64,000 nucleotides of DNA. It comes from a virus. The notes below the pieces were generated by a model. The model had not been told where the DNA came from and did not search any database. It was given only the letters and a program-made list of their open reading frames with translations. The DNA is taken from the IMG/VR virus record IMGVR_UViG_3300046517_002960, positions 124,001-188,000 of that record; one strand, 5' to 3'. This document shows positions 37,291 to 45,365 of this stretch, one piece after another. Numbering within the stretch: position 1 is the first letter of the stretch; each line of letters opens with the position of its first letter. Both the position numbers and the translations under genes were made by a program.

Positions 37291-37475
37291 GGTGGAGGTG
37301 GTCACTGGTACACGCACAGGACACCTGGCTGCTCTGGCAGGAACAGCACCGCCAGCGAGTCTACCCGTGCAGCCCCGCACCGCCAGCGGCGGGCGCAGCA
37401 CGGCCCCGGACCGATGGCGAACCGGGGCCGTGTGCGTCGCGCTATTTCGACGTCCCCAGCATACCAGGTAATCAG

Positions 37476-37505
37476 TTGCGTATACCGCGTAGGACTGCGT
37501 ATGAT
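37476..37505 (+). promoter_or_regulatory. Sigma-70-like promoter
   Basis: TTGCGT, 18 bases, TATGAT. One of the best promoter matches in the window; it drives the hairpin-rich RNA below. Confidence 0.6.
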
Positions 37506-37511
37506 GGATGC

Positions 37512-37632
37512 ATAAGCCCCCGGTCCGGCTCTCCGCCGCCAGGCGCCTGGTGACGTGATTCCTGCCGGGGGCACCGCACCCCCGCTCGCTTCGGTGAGCG
37601 GGTGCAGGCCCCCGTCTCGAGCGGGGGCTTTG
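37512..37632 (+). ncRNA. Candidate structured RNA with three hairpins
   Basis: About 120 bases from the promoter to a hairpin followed by TTTG. H1: GCCCCCGG (37516) with CCGGGGGC (37565). H2: GCACCC...GGGTGC at 37576-37605. H3: GCCCCCG/CGGGGGC at 37608-37628. The 5' and 3' strands of H1 and H3 are near-identical, so alternative pairings are possible. May be a small RNA or the leader of the gene at 37738. Confidence 0.5.
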
Positions 37633-37670
37633 CGCTGTCGGCAGGCAATCCAGGCTCAGAGGAGGAAAGA

Positions 37671-37706
37671 GTGCGCGTTCTGCGCGATCTCCTGACGGAC
37701 CCGTAG
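37671..37706 (+). CDS. 11-residue leader peptide
   Basis: GTG behind GAGGAGG: VRVLRDLLTDP then TAG. Its codons overlap the 5' strand of a 10-bp hairpin whose 3' strand contains the AGGAGA ahead of the next gene, a layout typical of translational attenuation. Confidence 0.45.
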   Translation: MRVLRDLLTDP

Positions 37707-37736
37707 GTCTCGTCAGGAGAGGGGGTGAAACCACCC
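37688..37736 (+). promoter_or_regulatory. Attenuator-like hairpins
   Basis: TCTCCTGACG (37688) pairs with CGTCAGGAGA (37711-37720), hiding AGGAGA. A second hairpin GGGGTG-AAAC-CACCCC ends right at the start codon of the basic protein gene. Confidence 0.5.
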
Positions 37737-37737
37737 C

Positions 37738-37923
37738 ATGCCCAAGCGCAAGGAAGGCAAGAAGAACCGCAAGCACAACCGGAACCGTGCCAAGTGCGCC
37801 CGGTACGCCGCCCAGCACAGGCGGACGAAGAACAACCCGGCGCGCACCCAGCGGAACCCGGAGCGCACCCCGGGCCGCACGCGGAAGATCAGCAACGCGC
37901 CGCGTCCCCAGCGGGGAAGGTGA
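37738..37923 (+). CDS. Highly basic 61-residue protein
   Basis: MPKRKEGKKNRKHNRNRAKC to PRPQRGR: about half Lys/Arg/His/Asn, with no hydrophobic core. It should bind nucleic acid, probably RNA or DNA backbone. The leader peptide and two hairpins just upstream suggest regulated translation. Its nearest analogues by composition are small basic phage proteins and ribosomal-protein tails; identity unknown. Confidence 0.6.
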   Translation: MPKRKEGKKNRKHNRNRAKCARYAAQHRRTKNNPARTQRNPERTPGRTRKISNAPRPQRGR

Positions 37924-38641
37924 TTCCCGTGAGTACCGCCGTCATCCAGGAGCAGGCCCGGCCGCCGCACCGGGCCTGCTCGCTGTCTAGGCTGAGCTCG
38001 TGGTCACGTTCACGTGCACCGGCCAGGGAGGCGCCGGCACCGCGGTAACCTGGCCCTGGCCACAGAGCGCGTAAGCGAGTCGGACAGCCTCCTCCCGCGG
38101 GTGAAACAGGGGCGCGGCGAGGCGAACCGGGAACCGCCCGGCATCCGCCAGCAGATCACTGGCAGGAGATCCGGGGAAGCTCGCAGTAGCTGACCCTGGG
38201 AGCCGTTCAGCCCGCAGTAGCTGCCCCTGGGAGCCGTGCGCATTCACGGGGCGCGACTGGTCACTGCTGGACACCGCAAGGTCGCTCGCTGTACGGTACT
38301 GGTGAGGCCAGCTGCCAAGAAGGCCCGGTCACCTCCCGGAGCGGCGCAGGTACACGACAGCTGGCTTCGCAAGACATCCGGGGTCATTCAGGTAGAGCAC
38401 TAGAGGCGATGGCGATCGAGCCCCGGTGAAGTCCCGGTGCGGCACAGGCAAGGATGCCGCGGGAACCGGGCACGGGGAGCCTGGAGGGCTTGCACCCCCG
38501 AGGGCACCAGACTGGGAGGCTAACTCCCGTCGCGGCGAGCCGCGGGTCCCGCCCGGGCTCGGCTCGCCCGGCCGGGACACTGGCCCCGGACCACGCTACG
38601 GTTACGAGGTGCGTAATCCCCGGCGGGGCTCAGGTCGTCGC
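37924..38641. other. Gene-poor, structure-rich interval
   Basis: 718 bases with no convincing gene. A direct repeat CGCAGTAGCTGACCCTGGGAGCC / CGCAGTAGCTGCCCC... lies at about 38191 and 38215. The stretch 38400-38530 (GGTGAAGTCCCGGTGCGG and neighbours) looks folded and faintly cobalamin-riboswitch-like, but the core boxes are missing. I cannot assign a function. Confidence 0.4.
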
Positions 38642-39310
38642 CTAGCGCTCTGATTCCGGGTCCGGCGGGTACTCCCGGGTCATCGCGCCGAGCACCCGGT
38701 ACAGCGTCGCCTGCGGGTACAGCGCGGCGATGCGGGCCTCGGCCGCAGCGTGCCAGTCCGGGGACAGGCCGCACTCCGGCAGGTGCAGCGCCCGGATCCG
38801 CACCTGCGCGCAGCGGAACCCGGTCTCGCCGATCAGCGTCTTGCCGGACCCCTCGATTACCCCGGTTACGGGCAGCATCGCGCCCATCGAGTGCCGGGGC
38901 GGCATGTCCCAGTACCCCCAGAACCCGCAGCTGCAGCCGTCGAAGGGCGTGTCAGCCGGGGCATGCTCCGGAGCGCCGCCGGTCAGGTCGCCGATGCAGC
39001 GCGCGGTGAGCAGCCCGGGTCCCCAGGTACCGTGCATGCCGCGCAGCTCCCCGGACTCCCAGTTCCCGCCCGCCGGGCCACCTGGCCGCGGCAGCGCCCA
39101 CCAGCGGTAGCCGGTGACCGAGCCCATCGCGAAGCCCGGCTCCGGTGCCTGACCCCGCCCGGCGAAGCCCGGCTCGCCCTGCCAGGAGCGAGGCAGCGCC
39201 TGCGCGCTCTTGCGCTTCTCGAGCTCCGGCGGCAGCCGGGTCACCGACACGGACAGCATCGGCTGGCCCTCCGCCATCCGCAGGCTCTCCCGGAGCCACC
39301 CGCTGCTCAT
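38642..39310 (-). CDS. Hypothetical protein with CGFWGYW motif
   Basis: 222 residues, MSSGWLRESLRMAEGQPMLS to DPESER. The middle has CIGDLTGGAPEHAPADTPFD then CSCGFWGYWDMPP, and later SGKTLIGETGFRCAQVRIRA, a pattern seen in a family of actinobacterial and phage proteins of unknown role. The start overlaps the upstream stop as ATGA. Confidence 0.6.
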   Translation of the reverse strand: MSSGWLRESLRMAEGQPMLSVSVTRLPPELEKRKSAQALPRSWQGEPGFAGRGQAPEPGFAMGSVTGYRWWALPRPGGPAGGNWESGELRGMHGTWGPGLLTARCIGDLTGGAPEHAPADTPFDGCSCGFWGYWDMPPRHSMGAMLPVTGVIEGSGKTLIGETGFRCAQVRIRALHLPECGLSPDWHAAAEARIAALYPQATLYRVLGAMTREYPPDPESER

Positions 39311-39429
39311 GCGGGGACAGCCTCCCGGTCCGGCGCCGTCACCGGCTCGGGGGACGGCTCCGCGAGCGGGATGTCATCCGGCATCGGCTCGAAAATAATG
39401 GTGCGCTTGGTCTCTCCGATTTTCCCCAC
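39307..39429 (-). CDS. 40-residue hypothetical protein
   Basis: GTG behind AGAAGGGAT: VGKIGETKRTIIFEPMPDDI to REAVPA. It overlaps the next gene by ATGA, supporting translation. A TAAGAT -10-like box upstream (about 39450) suggests the promoter for this pair. Confidence 0.5.
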   Translation of the reverse strand: MGKIGETKRTIIFEPMPDDIPLAEPSPEPVTAPDREAVPA

Positions 39430-39439
39430 GATAAATCCC

Positions 39440-39624
39440 TTCTGACCTGTGGTTTAATCTTACCCGTATAGCTGGCGCTAATCATCTCCGGCGCATTTTT
39501 CCCGGTGTCCGCAAACTATTCCGCGGGGTAATTGCCGCCGGTATGCCCGGGTAATCCGGGTCAGGCTGACTGGCTGCGGTGCCCGCGGATGCTACGATAC
39601 GGGCAGTAGCGAAAGGGGAACACC
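39440..39624. promoter_or_regulatory. Divergent intergenic region
   Basis: AT-richer 185 bases between a leftward and a rightward gene. Leftward: TAAGAT near 39450. Rightward: TACGAT near 39595. Exact promoters are uncertain. Confidence 0.4.
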
Positions 39625-39756
39625 ATGTATGCACACGGAAACAGCTTCGGGTCCAGCGCGGCCTCGGTCCGCGAGCCCGGCGTTGAACGTCCCGGCAACA
39701 CCTGGCTGTTCACGGCCAGCCCGGTGCCGGGCAAGCACGCGGTCAGTGACATCTGA
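39625..39756 (+). CDS. 43-residue hypothetical protein
   Basis: ATG behind AAAGGGGA: MYAHGNSFGSSAASVREPGV to KHAVSDI. Short and polar. Good ribosome site; function unknown. Confidence 0.5.
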   Translation: MYAHGNSFGSSAASVREPGVERPGNTWLFTASPVPGKHAVSDI

Positions 39757-39786
39757 CCATCGCGCCGGCCGCGTGATAATGGGCGG

Positions 39787-40020
39787 GTGAGCTCCCCGCC
39801 TGCCCCGCTGGTCCCGGCCTGGCTGGATGAGATGCCGCTGGACACCGCGGATCACGTCCGGCACGCCTGGCACATGATCGGCCACCCGGTGATCCGCGGC
39901 AGGCTGCGCCAGTTCGACGGGCTGTCCCCGGACGAGGCTGCCGCGGTGATCGAGGTGATGCGCCGCCGGATCCGCCGGGCGGCCTGGGAGCACGGCGTGA
40001 CGCTGTTCGGCGGCGCCTGA
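39787..40020 (+). CDS. Hypothetical helical protein
   Basis: 77 residues from GTG: VSSPPAPLVPAWLDEMPLDT to GVTLFGGA. Helices (VRHAWHMIGHPVIRGRLRQF, DEAAAVIEVMRRRIRRAAWE). Function unknown. Confidence 0.5.
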   Translation: MSSPPAPLVPAWLDEMPLDTADHVRHAWHMIGHPVIRGRLRQFDGLSPDEAAAVIEVMRRRIRRAAWEHGVTLFGGA

Positions 40021-40140
40021 CCTGGCTCCGGCGTGCCGTTACCGTATCGTGACCTGAAATGGCACGGGGTGACCGCGGGTCGGCGACCTATAGACAGCTA
40101 GGAGGCCGGGTACAGGCGGGTATAACCCGGGAGACAGCAA

Positions 40141-40183
40141 GTCCCCGGACGCGCGGAAGCCTCAGAACCTCGCGTCCGGGGAC
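40141..40183. terminator. Perfect 13-bp hairpin between convergent genes
   Basis: GTCCCCGGACGCG pairs with CGCGTCCGGGGAC around a 17-base loop, between a rightward and a leftward gene. No T-run, but its place suits a two-way terminator or RNA end. Confidence 0.55.
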
Positions 40184-40309
40184 CCGGCTGGTCGGCGGGG
40201 ATGGCGCCGGAGCTAGCCCCGCCTGGTTGTGAGGGGCCTGCCCGGTGATCGTGAGCAGGCGCCCGGTGTGTGTACCGGTTGCGACCATATCACTGCGCCC
40301 CGTGACCTG

Positions 40310-41411
40310 TCACCCCCCGGGCACGCTGGGTGACTGGCTGCCGGCCTGCCGCGCGAACAGCCCGGCGTAGGCGGCTTCCCACTGCTGCCAGTGGTCCTCG
40401 ATCAGGTGCCGGCGGGCCATCTCCCGGGCCGCCTCGCCCATCTTGGCGCGCAGCGCGTCGTCGCCGGCCAGCTCGGACAGGTACTTCAGCCATTCGTGGT
40501 CGCGCTTCACCAGGAAGCCGTCGACCCCGTGGGTGATCACGGCCCGGTACGGCTCGATGTCGCTGGCGACGGTCGGGATCCCGCGGGCGCCGTACTCGAT
40601 CGCCTTAATTGCCGATTTACTTTTCGAAAACGAGGTGGGCCACAGCGGGGCCAGGCCGATGTCGAAGTTGATCCCGGCGAAGTACTTCTCCGGGTGCTTG
40701 TAAACCGGCACCCAGCCGATGTAGGACATCCGGTCGTACGGCACGCCCTCGTCCCCGAAGGTCTCCCGGTAATCCGAGCCGTTCAGCTGCAGGTCCCAGC
40801 CCGGAAACCGCTTGAGGAACCGGTGGACCGGCGATGCCACCTGGCCGATGTCGACGCCATGGCTCGCGCCGCCCTGCCAGCCGACCCGCGGCCGTTTCCG
40901 GCCGGGCCGCGGCAGCCGGGTAGCCCAGCCCGGGACGCAGTTAGGCAGCACGGCAACCCGGTCGTGCCCGGCTACCTCGCGCATTACCCGCGCCAGCGGC
41001 TCGGTGGTGACGGTAACCAGGTCGGCGGTCTCGGCGGCGTGCTGGGTCGCATCCCGGATCTCCGGGCGGCCGTACAGGTGGTAGGCGTTCCAGTTCTCGG
41101 CCGTCACGTTCCACAGGTCGTCATCGAGCTCGTAGACCAAGCGGCTGAACGGGCCGCGGGCGCGCCGCCACACATGCAGCCCGTCGTGCTTGTTCCACCG
41201 CTGCGCCACGATCACGTCATAGCCCGCCAGGTCGCCCAGGGTGACCGAGACCGGGTGACCGTCATCGCCGGCGTCGGTGAAATGCACCTCGTGCCCGCCG
41301 TACCGGGCCAGCGCGTCCAGGGGTGCTTTCATGCGATACCAAGCCTAAAGCGCACCCCGAGCCGCCATCGTGCCCGGCGAAAATCTTCAAGGGTGCAGGG
41401 TTCACCGGCAT
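40310..41411 (-). CDS. GT-B glycosyltransferase, N-terminus out of frame
   Basis: The main frame (340 residues from 41332) starts MKAPLDALARYGGHEVHFTD and has VAVLPNCVPGWATRLPR, PRVGWQGGASHGVDIGQV, DIGLAPLWPTSFSKSKSAIK and EYGARGIPTVASDIEPYRAV: a GT4-type sugar transferase. The true start seems to be the ATG at 41411 behind GGAAGGAG (MPVNPAPLKIFAGHDGGSGC), one frame off; the shift lies at TTTAGGC near 41355. The span is 3n+1, consistent with one extra base. It transfers sugar from a nucleotide donor, probably to virion or envelope. Confidence 0.72.
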
Positions 41412-41519
41412 GTTACCGCTCCTTCCGCTCTACACATCAACTTGGCATCCCGGATGCCGTGCATCTGCAGCCAGCTGTAGGCACACCCTGAACCGCCATC
41501 ATGTCCAGCGAAGATTCTA
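41402..41519 (-). pseudogene. Duplicated glycosyltransferase N-terminus
   Basis: IRIFAGHDGGSGCAYSW and a short tail repeat the start of the next gene (KIFAGHDGGSGCA) at both DNA and protein level (about 44 bases). No clear start codon. Looks like a remnant of a tandem duplication. Confidence 0.5.
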
Positions 41520-41549
41520 ATCAGGGGACTCCCTCGCTAAGCTGGCGCC

Positions 41550-41792
41550 ATGAGTGCCATGCCAGGTGATAACAGGGCCAGGGACGCCTACGGCGACTGG
41601 TGCGCGCAGATGGGCGGCGTTGATGCCGATGGCCGGGTACTGCGCCGCTGGGAGCAGCTGAACGGCCAGGAGCGGGCCGCGTGGGAGACCGTGATCGAGA
41701 ACGCCGGGCTGGCCGCCGCCCGGGCCGCCGACCGGGTGAACCAGGCGGCGGCCGGGGCGCCGGGCTGGCCGCCGCCCGCGGAACTGCGCTAG
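41550..41792 (+). CDS. Hypothetical protein
   Basis: 80 residues, MSAMPGDNRARDAYGDWCAQ to PPPAELR. Helical, with WEQLNGQERAAWETVIENAG. Rightward, between leftward genes; function unknown. Confidence 0.5.
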   Translation: MSAMPGDNRARDAYGDWCAQMGGVDADGRVLRRWEQLNGQERAAWETVIENAGLAAARAADRVNQAAAGAPGWPPPAELR

Positions 41793-41795
41793 CCC

Positions 41796-42119
41796 TCACG
41801 GCCGCTCCCGGTCGGCCAGCGCGGCCAGCCGCGCCCGCTCGCGCTGCAGGTACCAGATGGCCTTGGCCAGGTCGGTGTCCGCGTCCGCGCCGGGCTTGAG
41901 CCCGTGCCGCCAGGCGTACTTGACGGCGCTGCCGACATTGAACGACATCGCCTCGGTGACGTCGATGCACTCGATCTGCTCGCCGCAGCCGTGGCACTGC
42001 GCGCCGAGGCTGCCATAGTGCGCCGGGTGGCTGACCTGCTCGCCCTGCCCGGGCTGGCCCGTGTCGTCCGTGACGGACGTGACGGGCTGCAGCATCGTCG
42101 CGGGCCGCGGATCGTTCAT
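41796..42119 (-). CDS. DUF3310 protein (SaV-like nucleotide kinase fold)
   Basis: 107 residues. HPAHYGSLGAQCHGCGEQIE, then CIDVTEAMSFNVGSAVKYAW and HGLKPGADADTDLAKAIWYL are the DUF3310 signature in order. The family is widespread in phages, often near nucleotide genes; the role is not settled. An inserted CHGCGEQIEC adds a small Cys knuckle not usual in the family. Confidence 0.8.
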   Translation of the reverse strand: MNDPRPATMLQPVTSVTDDTGQPGQGEQVSHPAHYGSLGAQCHGCGEQIECIDVTEAMSFNVGSAVKYAWRHGLKPGADADTDLAKAIWYLQRERARLAALADRERP

Positions 42120-42385
42120 GGCCGCAGCAGCGCGTTCGCCGGGGTGGCGACCAGCAGGCCGGACCCGCCGAGGGAGTCGCCCAGCTCACGGATCAGCCCG
42201 GCCCAGGCCAGGATGTCGGCCTTGGGCAGCTGGAGGGTCAGCGTGGTGGTCGGGGTCCGGACGGTGAGCACCCCGAGCGCGCCGCTGACCCCGGTGAACA
42301 GCTGGGCCGGGCCGGGAGCCAGCAGCGTGTTGGCCTCATCGACTACCGGCGGCAGCCCGGCGTCCGGGGCGGCGGGCATGGACAT
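42116..42385 (-). CDS. Hypothetical protein
   Basis: 89 residues, MSMPAAPDAGLPPVVDEANT to LLRP. Ends overlapping the DUF3310 start (ATGA). A beta-type middle (LGVLTVRTPTTTLTLQLPKA). Function unknown. Confidence 0.5.
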   Translation of the reverse strand: MSMPAAPDAGLPPVVDEANTLLAPGPAQLFTGVSGALGVLTVRTPTTTLTLQLPKADILAWAGLIRELGDSLGGSGLLVATPANALLRP

Positions 42386-42398
42386 GATCAGCCTCCGT

Positions 42399-43091
42399 TC
42401 ACGTAACGGGCCGGGCAGTAACAGGAGCGCGCCCGGCGCCGGGCTGGCCTTCTGGCACGGGGTCCCAGCCGGGGCCGCGCCAGACCGAGGGCCACGCGTC
42501 GCAGGTGTCAGCCTCCACCCGGACGTAGCCGATCCCGGCGCGGAGCCAGGCCCAGACCAGCTCCCAGTCCTCGTACGCCCCGCCCGCCCACGCCGCGACC
42601 TCCGTGAGCCCCGCCCGGTGCATGATCATCGGCGTGCCGACGTTACCCAGCGCCAGCTCGCCGTGCCCGACCGACTGGTCGCCGTGCGGGGCGTGCTGGA
42701 GCATCCGCGACACAGCGAACCCCGCCTCCGGGTGAGCGTCCAGCGCGGCGGCCAGCCGGTAGCAGTGATCCGGGCGCAGCGAGTCGTCGTCATCGCAGTA
42801 GGTGACGTACTGCCCGGCCACCAGTCCGAGCCCGGCGTTGCGGACCGCGCCGCCCCAGTGCGGTTCCTCGTCGTGCGCCGGCAGCGCGTGGAACCACAGG
42901 TCCTTCCAGCCGTGCAGCCACGGCATCGACAGGTCCGCGGCCAGCTGCGGGTCCGGGCCGTCGCTGACCACGATGTGCTCCACCCGGGGGTAGCCCTGAG
43001 CCTGGACGCTCGGGATGCACCGGGCCAGCAGCAGCTGGCGGCGCTGCCAGGTCGGCGTGATCACCGATACCAGCGGCATCTCATCCGTCAC
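42399..43091 (-). CDS. GT2-type glycosyltransferase
   Basis: 230 residues from GTG. GT-A fold markers: PLVSVITPTWQRRQLL, then VEHIVVSDGPDPQL and VTYCDDDDSLRPDHCYRLAA (DxD metal site). KHWGG-like acceptor site EPHWGGAVRNAGL present. It would add one sugar from an NDP donor. First of three GT2 genes in this cassette. Confidence 0.8.
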   Translation of the reverse strand: MTDEMPLVSVITPTWQRRQLLLARCIPSVQAQGYPRVEHIVVSDGPDPQLAADLSMPWLHGWKDLWFHALPAHDEEPHWGGAVRNAGLGLVAGQYVTYCDDDDSLRPDHCYRLAAALDAHPEAGFAVSRMLQHAPHGDQSVGHGELALGNVGTPMIMHRAGLTEVAAWAGGAYEDWELVWAWLRAGIGYVRVEADTCDAWPSVWRGPGWDPVPEGQPGAGRAPVTARPVT

Positions 43092-43245
43092 GGGACCGCC
43101 TCCGGGCCGGCTTGAAGATGCGGACCCGGACCCGCCAGGCCGCGATGTAGAGCGCGTCGTGCCCGCGGAACAGCAGCCGCCACCGGGACCGGTCCGACAG
43201 CCAGACCCGGTGCCGCTGCTTCCCCCAGCTCGCGAGGGTGGTCAT
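43081..43245 (-). CDS. Small basic protein
   Basis: 54 residues, MTTLASWGKQRHRVWLSDRS to RRSRDG, Arg/Trp-rich. Overlaps both neighbours by a few bases (ATGA with the upstream one). Confidence 0.45.
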   Translation of the reverse strand: MTTLASWGKQRHRVWLSDRSRWRLLFRGHDALYIAAWRVRVRIFKPARRRSRDG

Positions 43246-43505
43246 CCCGTCACCCGCCGCCCGGTGATGACGGGCCGCGCGCCCTCTTGCGCCGGCAGGG
43301 CCAGGACCAGCTCCACCCGGCGGCCGTCCAGCTCCGGCGGCGCGCCGGCGTCGGTGAACCGGTGCCAGTGCGCCACGGATTCCGTGCCCAGGTAACCCGG
43401 CTCCGGGCAGATGCCCTCGTTCAGCACCAGCCCCTCCGGCAGCAGGTCAGGGTCGAGGTCCGCGGCCAGCGCGTCGGAGACCAGCACCCAGTACGTCGTG
43501 GTCAC
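43242..43505 (-). CDS. Hypothetical protein
   Basis: 87 residues from GTG overlapping the upstream stop (GTGA): VTTTYWVLVSDALAADLDPD to GRRVTG. Beta/alpha with WHRFTDAGAPPELDGRRVEL. Function unknown. Confidence 0.5.
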   Translation of the reverse strand: MTTTYWVLVSDALAADLDPDLLPEGLVLNEGICPEPGYLGTESVAHWHRFTDAGAPPELDGRRVELVLALPAQEGARPVITGRRVTG

Positions 43506-43819
43506 AGCAGGTCCTCCGGGGGCAGCGCGTCCAGCCAGACAACCCGCGGCGGCTCGCGGGCGACGTCGCACTGATCATGGTCGTGCGCCCCCCGGCGGTG
43601 GCTGCCCGACCAGTGCGGCCGGCCTGACGCGTCCAGGGCATAGCAGAAGACCCGCGCCACGGGCATGTCGCCGTCGCGGGCGTAGAACTCGGCCCGGTAC
43701 ATCCTGTGCACGGGCAGGGCGTGCGCCTTCAGCCAGGCGGACCGCTGCCGGGACGGCCCGCGGAACCAGTCAGCATCCGTGGCGTCCCAGACGGCTACCG
43801 GGATCACGGTCTCAGCCAT
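43502..43819 (-). CDS. Hypothetical protein
   Basis: 105 residues, MAETVIPVAVWDATDADWFR to LPPEDLL. Contains VARVFCYALDASGRPHWSGS and HDHDQCDVA. Function unknown. Confidence 0.5.
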   Translation of the reverse strand: MAETVIPVAVWDATDADWFRGPSRQRSAWLKAHALPVHRMYRAEFYARDGDMPVARVFCYALDASGRPHWSGSHRRGAHDHDQCDVAREPPRVVWLDALPPEDLL

Positions 43820-43841
43820 GACGGCCCCCAGTACGTGACGC

Positions 43842-44021
43842 TCACGGTGGCTCCCAGGGCCACTCGTCGCACGGCCCGTCGTGGCCGTAGGGCTGCTCGC
43901 AGATCGCGGCGTGCCGCTGCGTCAGGCAGTGCTCGCACCACCGGATGTCCGGGCCGGCCAGGGCGCGCTGCCCGCAGTCCGCGCACCGGATCTCGATCTT
44001 CCAGCCGTACGGCACGCTCAT
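43842..44021 (-). CDS. Zinc-ribbon protein
   Basis: 59 residues, MSVPYGWKIEIRCADCGQRA to DEWPWEPP. Four Cys in two CxxC pairs (CADC, CEHC) plus CxxxxxxxxxxC near the end. Start chosen at the ATGA overlap. Confidence 0.55.
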   Translation of the reverse strand: MSVPYGWKIEIRCADCGQRALAGPDIRWCEHCLTQRHAAICEQPYGHDGPCDEWPWEPP

Positions 44022-44392
44022 TCCCATAGCCGCCCCGGGCGCTTCGGCTTGACCGGCGGGTGCCAGTTCCCGGTCGCCGGGTCGTGATCCAGCATCCAGC
44101 CGACGTCCCCGGTATCCGGGTCGTACCACCAGTACCGGCCGCACGGCGAGCAGTGCCCGGCGACCGGCGCGTCCTCCATGTCCACGTGCCGCATCGCGTC
44201 GCGGTGCACCGGGCAGAACCCCTCGGCGACCGCGGCGACCTCATGGGCGTACTGCGCCCGGTACGCGGCCAGCCGCTGCTCCACGCCGTCCCCGGCGAGC
44301 ACGTGCACCGAGCCGGGCGCCAGCGGCGGCCTGCCGCGGGTGACGCTCTCCGCGCACTGCGGGACCCGCTCAGGCGGGCCGGCGCAGCTCAT
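44018..44392 (-). CDS. Small protein with CGRYWWYDP motif
   Basis: 124 residues, MSCAGPPERVPQCAESVTRG to KPKRPGRLWE. C-terminal HCSPCGRYWWYDPDTGDVGW is nearly repeated in the next gene upstream, so the two are paralogues with a Cys/Trp zinc-like module. ATGA overlaps at both ends. Confidence 0.55.
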   Translation of the reverse strand: MSCAGPPERVPQCAESVTRGRPPLAPGSVHVLAGDGVEQRLAAYRAQYAHEVAAVAEGFCPVHRDAMRHVDMEDAPVAGHCSPCGRYWWYDPDTGDVGWMLDHDPATGNWHPPVKPKRPGRLWE

Positions 44393-44625
44393 GATGACTC
44401 CCCTCGCGACGGCATCGGCGTCCCGGCGAACGGGGACCGGGCGCTGAACGAGCCGGCCTGGCTGGTGCCGGGGTCGTGCCACCAGTACCGGCCGCAGGCG
44501 GCGCAGAGCCCGCCCGTGCTGTCGTCGCCGGTCCCGGCCCGGCTCAGCGGCGTGCCGTGCGCCGGGCAGGTCCCGGCGGCGAGCGCGGCAGCGATGTCGT
44601 CCGCGGGCGGGCGCGCGGTCACCAT
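44389..44625 (-). CDS. Small protein with CGRYWWHDP motif
   Basis: 78 residues, MVTARPPADDIAAALAAGTC to PSRGESS. LCAACGRYWWHDPGTSQAGS pairs it with the downstream paralogue. Overlaps the glycosyltransferase stop by 7 bases. Confidence 0.55.
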   Translation of the reverse strand: MVTARPPADDIAAALAAGTCPAHGTPLSRAGTGDDSTGGLCAACGRYWWHDPGTSQAGSFSARSPFAGTPMPSRGESS

Positions 44626-45365
44626 GGCTGCCACCCGGGGATGGCCAGCCCGTTGTTGAAGGCGTCCAGCCGCTCCGCGGTGAACGGGTGCCCGCCCAGC
44701 TTGGCGATGTCGGCGTTGAGGCCGCCGGGCGCGCCGTCGTCCAGGCCCCGGCGCGAGTAGGCGTGCCAGGCGGCCAGGCCGGACCCGGTGAGCGCGAGGC
44801 TGCGCGCGTAGGTCTCGTCGTGCGGCGCCCCGGTGGTGTAATGGTGATGCGGCAGCAGCACGCTGGCCAGGAACTCGTGCCCGCAGGCCAGGCACCAGGC
44901 GTACCAGGCGACGTCCACGAACATGTGGGCCAGTTCCGGCGGCCCCATGTAGCCCAGGGTCTCGATGACCTCGGTGCGCATGAAGATGTGGCAGGACAGC
45001 GAGCCCGGCGCGCGGAACGGGTACAGGTCGTTGCCGAACGCGAACGGCTGCCGCTCCAGCGCGGCCAGGATGGCGGTGTCCCAGCCGTCGCTGGAGCAGG
45101 TGTTGTCATCGCCCACGGTGCCCACCGCGGCGTAGGCGCCCAGGGTCAGCAGGGCCAGGTGGTTGACCCAGGCGGTGACGTAGCGCAGGCCGTCCCGGAT
45201 GACGTAGCCCGGCCCGGCGGGATAGCTGTCCCGGCTCGGGTCGTCGGCGTCCAGGCCGATCAGCAGCTGGGTGGGCGCGGTGCAGGTGCGGCGCATGGAC
45301 TCCCACAGCCGCGCCGCGCCGGCCGGGCGGCCCCGGGACGGCACCAGCAGCCCGAGCTCGCTCAC
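44619..45365 (-). CDS. GT2-like glycosyltransferase
   Basis: 248 residues. ELGLLVPSRGRPAGAARLWE, then TQLLIGLDADDPSRDSYPAG and AAVGTVGDDNTCSSDGWDTA (DxD) follow the GT-A plan used by phage glycosyltransferases. HVFVDVAWYAWC-like region AHMFVDVAWYAWCLACGHEF supports an intact fold. Four-base overlap with the next GT2 gene. Confidence 0.72.
   Translation of the reverse strand: MSELGLLVPSRGRPAGAARLWESMRRTCTAPTQLLIGLDADDPSRDSYPAGPGYVIRDGLRYVTAWVNHLALLTLGAYAAVGTVGDDNTCSSDGWDTAILAALERQPFAFGNDLYPFRAPGSLSCHIFMRTEVIETLGYMGPPELAHMFVDVAWYAWCLACGHEFLASVLLPHHHYTTGAPHDETYARSLALTGSGLAAWHAYSRRGLDDGAPGGLNADIAKLGGHPFTAERLDAFNNGLAIPGWQPW

Noticed and set aside
37074-37553. Rightward gene of about 160 codons
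   Set aside because: Random-looking composition, no ribosome site, overlaps the promoter and hairpins.
38400-38530. Cobalamin-type riboswitch
   Set aside because: GGTGAAGTCCCGG is suggestive, but the other core boxes and a B12 gene downstream are missing.
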